This document shows positions 1 to 6,770 of a DNA stretch of 12,527 bases, one piece after another. Source of the DNA: Bacillota bacterium (GTDB lineage: Bacteria; Bacillota; Clostridia; Lutisporales; Lutisporaceae); NCBI GenBank assembly GCA_023405875.1, contig JAEXXN010000315.1:1-12527 (forward strand), written 5' to 3'. The notes below the pieces were generated by a model, which saw only the letters and a list, made by a program, of their open reading frames with translations, had not been told where the DNA came from and ran no database searches. The position numbers and the translations under genes were made by a program. Each line of letters starts with the position of its first letter. Within the stretch, counting starts at the first letter, position 1.

Positions 1-651
1 ATGAAGCTGCTGCGCGTGCTGCAGGAAAAAGAAGTGATGAGAATCGGCGGCGTAAATCTGGTTCCGGTCAATGTACGGGTCATCGCGGCCACAAATGAAA
101 ATCTGGAGGAATTAGTAGCTAAAGGCACCTTCAGAAAGGATCTGTATTACAGGATCAATAATTTTACGATCAATCTCCCTCCGCTCAGGAGCAGAAAGGA
201 GGATATTCCGGTCATCATAAAATCAATTATGGAAGAGCATCATACAGACAAGCAGGTAGATAAAAAGCTGATGGACTTCCTTGTCAACTTTGAGTGGAGC
301 GGGAACATCAGGGAATTGCGGAATTGTGTGGAGTACCTTATCTTTATGGGAGGGAAGCAGCTCACCCTGGAGGATCTGCCTACTTATATAAAAGTGGATG
401 GAACGGAAACGGTCAAAGGGGTGGATGAAAGCTTCGGTGAATTGTATGAAACGGAAAAAGAGGTAGTTAAAAGGATATTGGAAATATGCCAATGCCGGAG
501 CATTGGAAGACGAGGTCTTCAGAGGCTGCTGTCGGAGCAGGGCTATGAAATATCTGAATATAAGCTGAGAAGGATATTGGAGTACCTTAAAAATAAAAGC
601 GTTATATACTATGGACAGGGAAGAACAGGAATAAAGCTGGTAAATAGCTGA
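1..651 (+). CDS. Sigma-54-dependent transcriptional activator (enhancer-binding protein), C-terminal part
   Basis: This is the C-terminal 216 residues of an AAA+ activator of sigma-54 RNA polymerase, cut by the left window edge. The ATG at base 1 is an internal Met, because it lies inside the conserved KLLRVLQE block. Walker A, Walker B, the GAFTGA loop and the sensory domain would lie upstream. Visible AAA+ parts are sensor I (AATN, residues 29-32), the arginine-finger region FRKDLYYR (44-51), PPLRSRKEDIP (60-70) and sensor II WSGNIRELRN (99-108). After a linker, residues about 150-213 do not look like the usual Fis-type helix-turn-helix. They read more like a winged helix, with a helix-rich stretch and then a short VIYYGQGRTGIKLV strand-turn-strand. 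The gene lies upstream of, and on the same strand as, a sigma-54 promoter with paired palindromes, so it very probably controls the operon starting at 1081. Ligand and full length are unknown. Confidence 0.93.
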   Translation: MKLLRVLQEKEVMRIGGVNLVPVNVRVIAATNENLEELVAKGTFRKDLYYRINNFTINLPPLRSRKEDIPVIIKSIMEEHHTDKQVDKKLMDFLVNFEWSGNIRELRNCVEYLIFMGGKQLTLEDLPTYIKVDGTETVKGVDESFGELYETEKEVVKRILEICQCRSIGRRGLQRLLSEQGYEISEYKLRRILEYLKNKSVIYYGQGRTGIKLVNS

Positions 652-741
652 AAATACTATATCCTATAACTTACACAGTCACAGTAATTTATTATCAGTA
701 TAAGGATTGCTTTTGTTATCCGGGTAATTATATAAAGTAAC

Positions 742-777
742 TGGATGATATGCTGGATGTTTATTGGGATGATATAT
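742..777 (+). repeat. Three imperfect 12-bp direct repeats (GGATG units)
   Basis: TGGATGATATGC (742-753), TGGATGTTTATT (754-765) and GGGATGATATAT (766-777) follow each other with exact 12-bp spacing. The first and third share the 9-mer GGATGATAT. They lie about 250-280 bp upstream of the predicted sigma-54 start site. They could be an extra protein-binding array or chance in AT-rich DNA. No family is recognised. Confidence 0.3.
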
Positions 778-835
778 CCCTTTAACCATCCGGCATTTTT
801 ATTCTTGGTTGGTTATTTTGTATCCGTTGCCACAG

Positions 836-875
836 GCTTCTATAAAGCAGCCAATTATTGCAGCTTTTATAAAGC
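836..875. promoter_or_regulatory. Paired 13-bp palindromes, candidate activator-binding enhancer
   Basis: GCTTCTATAAAGC (836-848) and GCTTTTATAAAGC (863-875) differ at one base. The second is a perfect 5+3+5 inverted repeat (GCTTT-TAT-AAAGC). Their centres are 27 bp apart and lie about 182 and 155 bp upstream of the start site predicted from the -24/-12 element. Sigma-54 activators typically bind paired dyads 100-200 bp upstream of the promoter, so position, symmetry and duplication all fit. That the partial activator gene at 1-651 encodes the binding protein is an inference from adjacency. Confidence 0.62.
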
Positions 876-997
876 GTCTGTTCTCAATAACGATGCGATA
901 GCTGCCCCCCGCCTTCATATCTCCCGCCCCGTTGAAATGCGCAAAGGAAAGAAAGCTTTTCTGCTGATGTATTGTAAGAGAAAAAGGAAACGAAATG

Positions 998-1014
998 TTG
1001 GCACGGGCTTTGCT
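998..1014 (+). promoter_or_regulatory. Sigma-54 (-24/-12) promoter
   Basis: TTGGCACGGGCTTTGCT matches the sigma-54 consensus TGGCAC-N5-TTGC exactly. The invariant GG is at 1000-1001, the invariant GC at 1012-1013, and their spacing is the required 12 bp. Transcription should start near 1024, giving a leader of about 57 nt before the ATG at 1081. A sigma-54 activator gene lies directly upstream on the same strand. The element drives the deacylase gene and probably the whole gene set to 6728. Confidence 0.92.
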
Positions 1015-1080
1015 TTATTATGAAGACGAAGTAATAATCCAAATTACAAACGGAGCAAATGATTTAAGGAGGCATACAAA

Positions 1081-2061
1081 ATGGGAAACAAAATCATACT
1101 GGACGACATAGTAAGCGTCCGCGGCAACAGAACTGATGGATATATCAACTTTGCAATAAAACCCGACAGTTCAAAATTTCGTATACCGGTCATCATTATA
1201 GAGGGTGGAAAGGAGGGTCCCACACTGCTGGTGGATGCATGTACTCACGGGGATGAGTATGAGGGCGCGGAAGCAATCATAAAGCTCAGTAAGCTCCTGG
1301 AGTCAGAGAGCTTTGCCGGTACCTTCGTAGGTGTTCCCGCATTGAATTATGAAGCATTCAGCGCTATAAGCAGATCATCTGTAACAGACGATGTCAATCT
1401 CAACAGAATTTTCCCCGGGAACAGCGAAACATATATCACACACAGATTGGCCAATACTTATATTGATCGGGTTGTAAGGAATGTGGATTTCGTCATAACC
1501 TTCCATGGAGGAGGAGATGTGCTCCACCTGGAGCCTATAATCGGCTATATGCCAGGGGACGACGGATTGAGCAGGAAGACCTATGAAATGGCCAGAGCCT
1601 TCAATGCAAAGTATACATGGAGGATGCAGAATCTTCCCTTTGACGGGGTCACGGCGGTGACCTACAAAGACATGCTTGGGATACCGGCTATCCTGCCGGA
1701 GGTGGGCTCCCACTGCGACAGGCTTCACAACAGGCAGAAGAATGTGGATATCTGCTTTGACGGTATAGTAAACGTGATGAATTTCCTGAAAATGAGGGAG
1801 AGAGAGCTTCAAAAGCCTGCGGAGCAGATGGATATAGAGCTGCATTACCTGCATGCGTCCAATGGCGGGATACAGAAGCATTACAAAAAAGAGAACGAAA
1901 TTGTTGAGGAGGGCGAGCTCCTGGGAGAGATCACCGACGTTTTCGGAAACAAGATAGAGGAGCTTAGGGCACCTTACAGGGGAGTAGTATTGGGCTTCTG
2001 GAGCATACCGGTGATAAGGCCGGGGGATTGGTGGTTCCTGTTTGCCAAGATATTAAAATAA
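1081..2061 (+). CDS. AstE/AspA-like (M14-type) zinc deacylase
   Basis: This 326-residue cytoplasmic protein belongs to the succinylglutamate desuccinylase/aspartoacylase group, zinc enzymes that cleave the amide bond of N-acyl amino acids or related compounds. Visible signatures are the zinc-binding HGDEYEG block (His56, Glu59), DVNLNRIFPG (104-113, with the substrate-binding-type Arg109), the third zinc ligand His142 in FVITFHGGG, and the catalytic-type Glu207 in ILPEVGS. Residues about 250-326 look like the C-terminal beta-rich domain of this family, including RAPYRGVV. The start is fixed by AAGGAGG, 8 nt upstream of the ATG. It is the first gene after the sigma-54 promoter, so it is probably central to the induced pathway. 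The exact acyl group and amino acid cannot be read from the sequence. No signal peptide is seen. Confidence 0.88.
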   Translation: MGNKIILDDIVSVRGNRTDGYINFAIKPDSSKFRIPVIIIEGGKEGPTLLVDACTHGDEYEGAEAIIKLSKLLESESFAGTFVGVPALNYEAFSAISRSSVTDDVNLNRIFPGNSETYITHRLANTYIDRVVRNVDFVITFHGGGDVLHLEPIIGYMPGDDGLSRKTYEMARAFNAKYTWRMQNLPFDGVTAVTYKDMLGIPAILPEVGSHCDRLHNRQKNVDICFDGIVNVMNFLKMRERELQKPAEQMDIELHYLHASNGGIQKHYKKENEIVEEGELLGEITDVFGNKIEELRAPYRGVVLGFWSIPVIRPGDWWFLFAKILK

Positions 2062-2065
2062 AAAC

Positions 2066-2086
2066 AACACCAGGCAATATGGTGTT
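2066..2086 (+). other. Small intercistronic stem-loop
   Basis: AACACCA (2066-2072) pairs with TGGTGTT (2080-2086) around a 7-nt loop, just 4 nt after the deacylase stop codon. An AT-rich TATATA follows rather than a clean U tract, so any termination would be weak. It may partly attenuate or stabilise the message ahead of the membrane-protein genes. Confidence 0.4.
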
Positions 2087-2134
2087 TATATATAGGTCAG
2101 CCAATCAATATAAAAAGAAGGGGGCTATTTATAA

Positions 2135-2830
2135 ATGGAATATTTAAAAATTGCCAATAACTCATTAATGTGGATTTCGTGCGGCCTGTGCGTGGTTTGG
2201 GCATTATTTCAGACATATATTTTCGTAAGGAAGTCATTGGCAGTTAGTAAGGAACTGGGTATTACCGACAGCCAGATAAAAAGTGCAATAAAAAGCAGTA
2301 CCTCAGCATCTGTAGGCCCTGCTATCGCGATAGTGGCCGGAATCGTACCGGTACTGGTAGCCATGGGCGGTCCTGTTGCATGGTTCAGGGAATCCTTTAT
2401 AGGCTCGGTAGCATATGAATTAATGGCAGCAGGCTTTGGAGCGGAAGCAATGGGAGCAACCCTGGGCGGAGAAGGCATGGATGCAACGGTTTTTGCCTGT
2501 GCCTTGTGGGTAATGTCACTGGGTTCGGCAGGCTGGATACTTTTCACGGCACTTGCAACTCCAAAGATGGATAAATTCAGATATGTTCTGGCCGGCGGTA
2601 CTAAAGCAATGCTTCCTATAGTATCTGCAGGAGCAATGTGCGGTGCATTTGCATATCTAAGCCTGGACAGGGTTTTCAGGTTCAATTCCGGAACAACGGC
2701 AGCAATAGGCGGTTTCATAGTAATGGCATTATTGATGCTTTATAACAAAAAGAAGAATATGCAATGGATAAAGGAATGGTCGCTTACCATCGCAATGTTT
2801 GCCGGGATGTTTATCTCTGTTATTGTTTAA
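2135..2830 (+). CDS. DUF5058-type membrane protein, probable transport subunit
   Basis: This 231-residue integral membrane protein has about six hydrophobic segments (roughly 10-31, 57-77, 117-141, 158-176, 186-203 and 214-231). The helices are rich in Gly, Ala and Ser, as in transporters. The stretch SASVGPAIAI (57-66) followed by VAMGGPVAWFR (75-85) has the Gly-Pro breaks and aromatic-basic motif I associate with the DUF5058 family, a family without an assigned function that I recognise from memory only. Two acidic residues (Glu104, Glu113) sit in a Gly-rich stretch between the second and third clear helices. A purine-rich GAAGGGGG about 11 nt upstream supports the ATG. The stop is 17 nt before another six-helix protein, so the two are probably made and act together. 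Transport is inferred from topology and from lying between two amidohydrolase genes. Confidence 0.75.
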   Translation: MEYLKIANNSLMWISCGLCVVWALFQTYIFVRKSLAVSKELGITDSQIKSAIKSSTSASVGPAIAIVAGIVPVLVAMGGPVAWFRESFIGSVAYELMAAGFGAEAMGATLGGEGMDATVFACALWVMSLGSAGWILFTALATPKMDKFRYVLAGGTKAMLPIVSAGAMCGAFAYLSLDRVFRFNSGTTAAIGGFIVMALLMLYNKKKNMQWIKEWSLTIAMFAGMFISVIV

Positions 2831-2847
2831 TATGGAGGAGGATCAGA

Positions 2848-3564
2848 ATGAATAATAAAGAAAAAGCTTTAAATTCTGCCGTGTATGACCAGGAATATAT
2901 ACCTTATATAATAAAGTGGGGAAGATTTACTAATTTGATTGGAGTTTTTCTGTCCTTCCTGCCCCCGCTGCTATTATTATTTGTTTATGGATATAAGCCT
3001 CCTGTAGGAGCTGTATTTGCAGGCTTTGTAATGCAGGCAAGCGTAAGCGGAGTATTCTGGTTTACAGAACCTATTTCATATTTCCCTGTACTTGGGGTAC
3101 CGGGCACATACATGTCCTTTCTATCCGGAAATATAGGCAACCTGAGACTTCCTGTTGCGGTTGCGGCTCAGGAGGCAGCATCCGTTCAACCGGGAACCGA
3201 GCAGGGCACAATTATTTCTACAATTGGGGTAGGCGTTTCAATAGTAGTCAATATAATCATATTAACGATCGGGGTTCTGATGGGCGCTTCAGTACTTAGC
3301 CTGCTTCCTGCCAGCGTATTGTCGACTTTGAATAACATACTGCCTGCAATTTTCGGCGCAATGTTCGGACAGCAGTTTATTTCCAATCCCAAGATTGGTG
3401 TCGTTGCAGCGGCTTTAGCCGGATTGATGATCGCGCTTTCAAAGGCGGGAATATTGGCTATATTCCCATTCGGAGGGACATACCTGATAATAATAGTCGC
3501 CGTATTCGGAAGTATTTTGATCGGAAGATACATGAACAGGAGCAATCTGAAGAAGGAAGCATAA
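2848..3564 (+). CDS. Six-helix membrane protein, probable partner of the DUF5058 protein
   Basis: I cannot name a family for this 238-residue membrane protein. Hydrophobic segments are at about 27-48, 52-72, 121-145, 160-177, 182-203 and 206-227. A long conserved-looking linker (71-118) carries WFTEPISYFP (71-80) and GNLRLPVAVAAQEAA (97-111), where Glu74, Arg100, Gln108 and Glu109 are polar residues that could face a substrate path. The end is basic (residues 228-236). The start at 2848 is set by GGAGGAGG a few bases upstream. A longer in-frame start at 2764 would overlap the previous gene by 67 bp and add an unrelated-looking leader. With the preceding protein it forms a tandem pair of equal size and helix count, which suggests a two-subunit complex. 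A role in uptake or export of the operon's substrate is an inference. Confidence 0.72.
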   Translation: MNNKEKALNSAVYDQEYIPYIIKWGRFTNLIGVFLSFLPPLLLLFVYGYKPPVGAVFAGFVMQASVSGVFWFTEPISYFPVLGVPGTYMSFLSGNIGNLRLPVAVAAQEAASVQPGTEQGTIISTIGVGVSIVVNIIILTIGVLMGASVLSLLPASVLSTLNNILPAIFGAMFGQQFISNPKIGVVAAALAGLMIALSKAGILAIFPFGGTYLIIIVAVFGSILIGRYMNRSNLKKEA

Positions 3565-3596
3565 ATCAATAAAACGTCTTAGGAGGAGATAAGGAT

Positions 3597-4976
3597 TTGA
3601 GTAAGAAGTTTTTATTTGATCAGGTTGATAAAAATGAAAACGCCTTAAAAGCTATGGCTTTTAAGATTTGGGATGATCCGGAGGGCGCTTTTAATGAATT
3701 CAAAGCTTCCGGGCTCCAGAAGGATTATCTGGAAAAGCAGGGGTTCAGAATAATTGATGTGCCTGATAATGCTACTGCTTTTATTGCTGAATTCGGGGCC
3801 GGAAGTCCAATTATAGGTATATTGGGAGAATATGACGCACTTCCGGGGATGTCCCAGAAAATTTCCTCGGCAAAGGAACCAAAAGAAGGGTCAACCTACG
3901 GTCACGGCTGCGGGCATAATTTGCTGGGAACTGCCGGTGTGGGAGCTGTCACAGCCCTTAAGGAGGTCATGGAAAAGGAAAATCTGAAGGGAACGATACG
4001 CTACTATGGATGTCCTGCGGAAGAAACCCTGGCCGGTAAGGTCTTGATGGCAAAGGAAAAGGTTTTCGACGATCTGGATTCATGTATAAGCTGGCATCCT
4101 GCAAGCATGAATGTTGTCTGGGGCTGCAGCTTTTTGGCTATGAATTCCATGAAATTCAGATTCAGAGGGATACCGGCACATGCGGCGGCGGCACCCCAGG
4201 CAGGAAGAAGCGCCCTGGATGCAGTTGAGCTGATGAATGTCGGGGCAAACTATTTGCGTGAGCATGTTATTGAGAAAGCGAGAATCCACTATGTGATTAC
4301 CAATGGAGGGATGGCTCCCAATGTTGTCCCGGATTATGCCGAAGTGTGGTACTTTGTAAGGGCGCCCAAAAGAGGGGATGTCAGGGAAATCAGTGAAAGA
4401 TTGTATAAGATTGCTCAAGGAGCGGAGCTGATGACTGAAACCAAAATGGAATATGAATTACTGGCAGGCTGCTATGATGTCACAGCCAATGACGTTTTGG
4501 GAAAGCAGATGCATTCCAATATGGTGGAGGCCGGTCCGCCTAAATTTACTGAGGAGGATTTTAAATTTGCGGCGGAGCTGTCCGCTTTAAGCACCAGGGA
4601 AGATAAAAGGAAGGTCATGTCAACTTATTTTGCTCCGGATTTTGTGCTGGATAAAATACTTTGCGACGAAATAATAAAGGTTGACGACAGGGAAAAAGTA
4701 ATGGCCGGATCGGTAGATGCGGGAGATGTCAGTTATATAGTACCCTTTGCCCAGATCACCGCTGCAACGTGGCCTGTTGGAACGGCAGCCCATACCTGGA
4801 CTGCAACTGCTTCCTCAGGCTCGGGAATAGGCTTGAATGCCATGATTTTTGCTTCTAAGACCATGGCCGGAACAGTATACGACCTACTGAAGGATAACAG
4901 CATTATTGCTGCCGCAAAAAAGGAATTCCGGGAGAGCCTGGACGGATTTAAGTATGTTTCGCCTTACGAAGAGTAA
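3597..4976 (+). CDS. M20 family amidohydrolase, AbgB-like
   Basis: This 459-residue metal-dependent amidohydrolase resembles the AbgB subunit of p-aminobenzoyl-glutamate hydrolase and related M20 aminoacylases, which cut amide bonds of N-acyl amino acids or small dipeptides. Motifs in order are GEYDALPG (77-84), the metal-binding GHGCGHN (102-108), the Glu pair in PAEETL (142-143, base and metal ligand), WHP with His167, the dimerisation-domain HAAAAPQAGRSALDAVELM (195-213), a C-terminal SVDAGDVSYIVPF block, and His399 in AAHTWTATA. No signal peptide is present, so it acts in the cytoplasm. Translation starts at a TTG codon, 10 nt after AGGAGG. It follows the membrane pair by 32 nt and should share the sigma-54 transcript. 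Its length fits AbgB, but no separate AbgA-like gene is present, so p-aminobenzoyl-glutamate is only one possible substrate. Confidence 0.9.
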   Translation: MSKKFLFDQVDKNENALKAMAFKIWDDPEGAFNEFKASGLQKDYLEKQGFRIIDVPDNATAFIAEFGAGSPIIGILGEYDALPGMSQKISSAKEPKEGSTYGHGCGHNLLGTAGVGAVTALKEVMEKENLKGTIRYYGCPAEETLAGKVLMAKEKVFDDLDSCISWHPASMNVVWGCSFLAMNSMKFRFRGIPAHAAAAPQAGRSALDAVELMNVGANYLREHVIEKARIHYVITNGGMAPNVVPDYAEVWYFVRAPKRGDVREISERLYKIAQGAELMTETKMEYELLAGCYDVTANDVLGKQMHSNMVEAGPPKFTEEDFKFAAELSALSTREDKRKVMSTYFAPDFVLDKILCDEIIKVDDREKVMAGSVDAGDVSYIVPFAQITAATWPVGTAAHTWTATASSGSGIGLNAMIFASKTMAGTVYDLLKDNSIIAAAKKEFRESLDGFKYVSPYEE

Positions 4977-4993
4977 AGAAGCATAAATAGACA

Positions 4994-5033
4994 GATAGTG
5001 GAGCATCCATGGCTTCATGGATGCTCCACTGTC
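4994..5033 (+). other. Long near-perfect intercistronic hairpin
   Basis: Bases 4997-5011 and 5016-5030 form a perfect 15-bp stem around a GCTT tetraloop. It extends by three more pairs (one a G-U) to 4994-5033. It begins 17 nt after the M20 stop codon. There is no run of T residues after it, so it is not a typical Rho-independent terminator. A processing, stability or segmental-expression role between the M20 and RidA genes is plausible. Confidence 0.7.
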
Positions 5034-5075
5034 ATACCGATGTTTATAATTTCAAAAGGAATGGAGATAAAGATA

Positions 5076-5453
5076 ATGAAAAAAATAATAAGTACAGATA
5101 AGGCGCCTGCTGCAATCGGCGCATATTCCCAGGCTACGGCTTTACAGGGGCTGGTATTTACCTCAGGACAGCTTCCCATTGATCCTGCCAGCGGGGCAAT
5201 AGTAAATGGAGATATACAGGCCCAGGCAAAACAAGCTTTGGCAAATGTGCAGGCAATTATAGAAGAGGCCGGCCTTACTCTTGAGGATGTTCTGAAGGTT
5301 TCCGTTTTTTTAACCGATATTGCAGATTTTGCTAAAGTAAATGAAGTTTACCAAAGCTTTTTTTCAAAGAACTGCCCGGCCAGATCCTGCTTCCAGGTAT
5401 CTGCACTTCCAAAGGGAGCTGCTGTAGAAATTGAAGCAATAGCGGGGAAGTAG
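5076..5453 (+). CDS. ridA: RidA family enamine/imine deaminase
   Basis: This 125-residue protein is the usual length for the trimeric RidA (YjgF/YER057c) family, which hydrolyses reactive enamines and imines such as 2-aminoacrylate released by PLP enzymes acting on serine, threonine or cysteine. Signatures are GAYSQA (15-20), FTSGQLPIDPASG (28-40), the middle VSVFLTDI region, and PARSCFQVSALPKGAAVEIEA (101-121), with Arg103 in the position of the substrate-binding arginine and Glu118/Glu120 nearby. The ATG at 5076 is preferred because GGAG lies 9 nt upstream. A longer in-frame start at 4998 would lie inside the hairpin. It sits 3 nt before the MFS gene. In this operon it probably removes by-products made when freed amino acids are deaminated. 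Its exact natural substrate is unknown. Confidence 0.92.
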   Translation: MKKIISTDKAPAAIGAYSQATALQGLVFTSGQLPIDPASGAIVNGDIQAQAKQALANVQAIIEEAGLTLEDVLKVSVFLTDIADFAKVNEVYQSFFSKNCPARSCFQVSALPKGAAVEIEAIAGK

Positions 5454-5456
5454 CAT

Positions 5457-6728
5457 ATGAAGTTCTCTGCTGTTAAAAAAAGACTGCACTATGGTTGGAT
5501 AGTAGCATTGGGCTGTCATATTTTATTTTTCTATGGTGTGGGCTTGACAACAGGAACCTTTGCCGTGTTTTTACCGTTTCTGATCAGCGAAAGGAATCTG
5601 ACCAATGCTCAAGGCTCGTCTGTCCTCGGTTTGCTAAGCATGACGGGCCTTGTTTTTATGCTTTTTGCCTCTGCAATTTTCAAGCGTTTTGGCATAAGAT
5701 ATACTGTTTTTGCCTGTGGCATGCTGATCGCTTTTGGAAATTTTATTTTCTCAATATCCGGCTCATTGCCCGGGTATTATGCCTCGGCAGTGATAATTGG
5801 AATCGGTTATGGCTGCTGCTCAACCATATCAGTCTCATTGCTGGTTGCAGAATGGTTCGAGAAGAAGAGGGGGGCTGCGATAGGCATGGCTTATGCAGGC
5901 TCCGGAATTGCGGCAATACTGTTTTCACCTGTGCTGTTATCCATTATAGAGGATCACAGCCTGTCAGGAGCCTTTCGTTTCCAGGGTATCTGTGTGGCTG
6001 TTCTGACAGCGGCAGCTTTTCTTTTAATAAGAAATTCTCCTGCCGATAAGGGGGCTGAAGCCTATGGACACAAGGAAGGCAGCCGCCCTGAGGGCGATAA
6101 TAGCGAGCCTGTCCGGGCAAGGTATATATCAAAGGATGTTTTCAAAACTAAAAAATACTATATCCTGCTATTTACAGTTTTTATTCTGGGTACGACGGTT
6201 CAGCCGGTTGTATCACATTTTCCCACCTTTCTTATTTCGGTGGGGTATAAGGCTTCCTTTGCAGCTTACCTGGTTTCTGTTTACGGAGTCACCATGGTCC
6301 TGGGAAAAACAGCATATGGGCTTGTTATCGATAAGCTGGGAGGTTATGGCGCAAGCTTTATAATATTTCCCTTGTGGCTGGTCACTATCGCCATTTCATA
6401 CCTTGCAGGCAGCAGAATGCTTGCAGCCTATATTTTTGCAGCTCTTATAGGTATGGGTCCGGCTCTTGCCACAGTCTCGCTGCCGATATGGGTTGGGGAT
6501 CTCTTCAGAAAAGAAAGCTTCGCAGCGGTGCTTACAAGTATTCAGATAGCACTCAACCTGGGGAGCTCTCTCGGTATGGTGATGCTGGGATATCTGTTTG
6601 ATGTGACAGGCTCCTACCGGGTCTCCTTTGGTGTGATTTTAGCATTTGTTACAGCCGCATTCATCGGCATACAGGGCTTATACGGCTTCTATGCCGTCAA
6701 TAACAAAAAGAAAAGCTGTGAGCTGTAG
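5457..6728 (+). CDS. Major facilitator superfamily transporter (oxalate/formate-monocarboxylate type)
   Basis: This 423-residue protein has about twelve hydrophobic helices in two halves, split by a hydrophilic loop at about 192-233. The opening HYGWIVALGC and the EWFEKKRGAAIGMAYAGSG segment (132-150) are typical of the oxalate/formate-antiporter and monocarboxylate-carrier branch of the MFS. FKRFGIRYTV (75-84) sits in the helix 2-3 loop where motif A is expected. The start is 3 nt after the ridA stop codon, with a weak purine-rich site (GGGGA) inside the end of ridA, so translation is probably coupled. As the last gene of the run, it could import an acyl or organic-acid substrate or export the acid released by the amidohydrolases. 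Direction and substrate cannot be decided from sequence. Confidence 0.88.
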   Translation: MKFSAVKKRLHYGWIVALGCHILFFYGVGLTTGTFAVFLPFLISERNLTNAQGSSVLGLLSMTGLVFMLFASAIFKRFGIRYTVFACGMLIAFGNFIFSISGSLPGYYASAVIIGIGYGCCSTISVSLLVAEWFEKKRGAAIGMAYAGSGIAAILFSPVLLSIIEDHSLSGAFRFQGICVAVLTAAAFLLIRNSPADKGAEAYGHKEGSRPEGDNSEPVRARYISKDVFKTKKYYILLFTVFILGTTVQPVVSHFPTFLISVGYKASFAAYLVSVYGVTMVLGKTAYGLVIDKLGGYGASFIIFPLWLVTIAISYLAGSRMLAAYIFAALIGMGPALATVSLPIWVGDLFRKESFAAVLTSIQIALNLGSSLGMVMLGYLFDVTGSYRVSFGVILAFVTAAFIGIQGLYGFYAVNNKKKSCEL

Positions 6729-6733
6729 AAAGT

Positions 6734-6769
6734 AAAGAAGGCCCGGTGAAGCATCATCGGACCTTCTTT
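6734..6769. terminator. Bidirectional terminator between the MFS and cupin genes
   Basis: AAAGAAGG (6734-6741) pairs with CCTTCTTT (6762-6769). After one C/A mismatch, CCGGTG (6743-6748) pairs with CATCGG (6755-6760, one G-U) around a 6-nt loop. The T-rich right arm serves the + strand and the A-rich left flank gives Us on the - strand. It lies between convergent stop codons at 6728 and 6771 and closes the operon. Confidence 0.75.
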
Positions 6770-6770
6770 A

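Larger units (their letters stand above)
652..1080. other. Regulatory intergenic region between the activator gene and the operon
   Basis: This 429-bp gap holds no convincing gene. A 92-codon frame at 745-1023 has no good ribosome binding site and its 3' end runs over the sigma-54 promoter. Within the gap are three GGATG units at 12-bp spacing (742-777), a small GGGAT/ATCCC inverted repeat (766-780), two 13-bp palindromes (836-848 and 863-875), the -24/-12 promoter (998-1014) and a strong ribosome binding site AAGGAGG (1066-1072) that sets the ATG at 1081. No clear terminator follows the activator gene. The layout of distant palindromes, a spacer and a -24/-12 element is what a sigma-54 enhancer and promoter region looks like. 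Confidence 0.75.

Noticed and set aside
745..1023. 92-codon + strand frame between the activator gene and the operon
   Set aside because: It has no good ribosome binding site and no recognisable protein features. It covers the palindromes and ends past the sigma-54 promoter, so it is most likely open by chance.
2764..2847. Upstream start for the second membrane protein
   Set aside because: It overlaps the DUF5058 gene by 67 bp and adds a Cys/Arg-rich leader, while the ATG at 2848 has a strong GGAGGAGG site.
4998..5075. Upstream start for RidA
   Set aside because: The start would lie inside the hairpin stem and adds 26 residues not seen in a family that begins close to the KIIST strand.
5495..6601. 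Several + strand frames (5495-6049, 6064-6363, 6374-6601) inside the MFS gene
   Set aside because: They lie in another frame of a clear twelve-helix transporter gene and read as low-quality shadows. The main frame is intact, so there is no frameshift.
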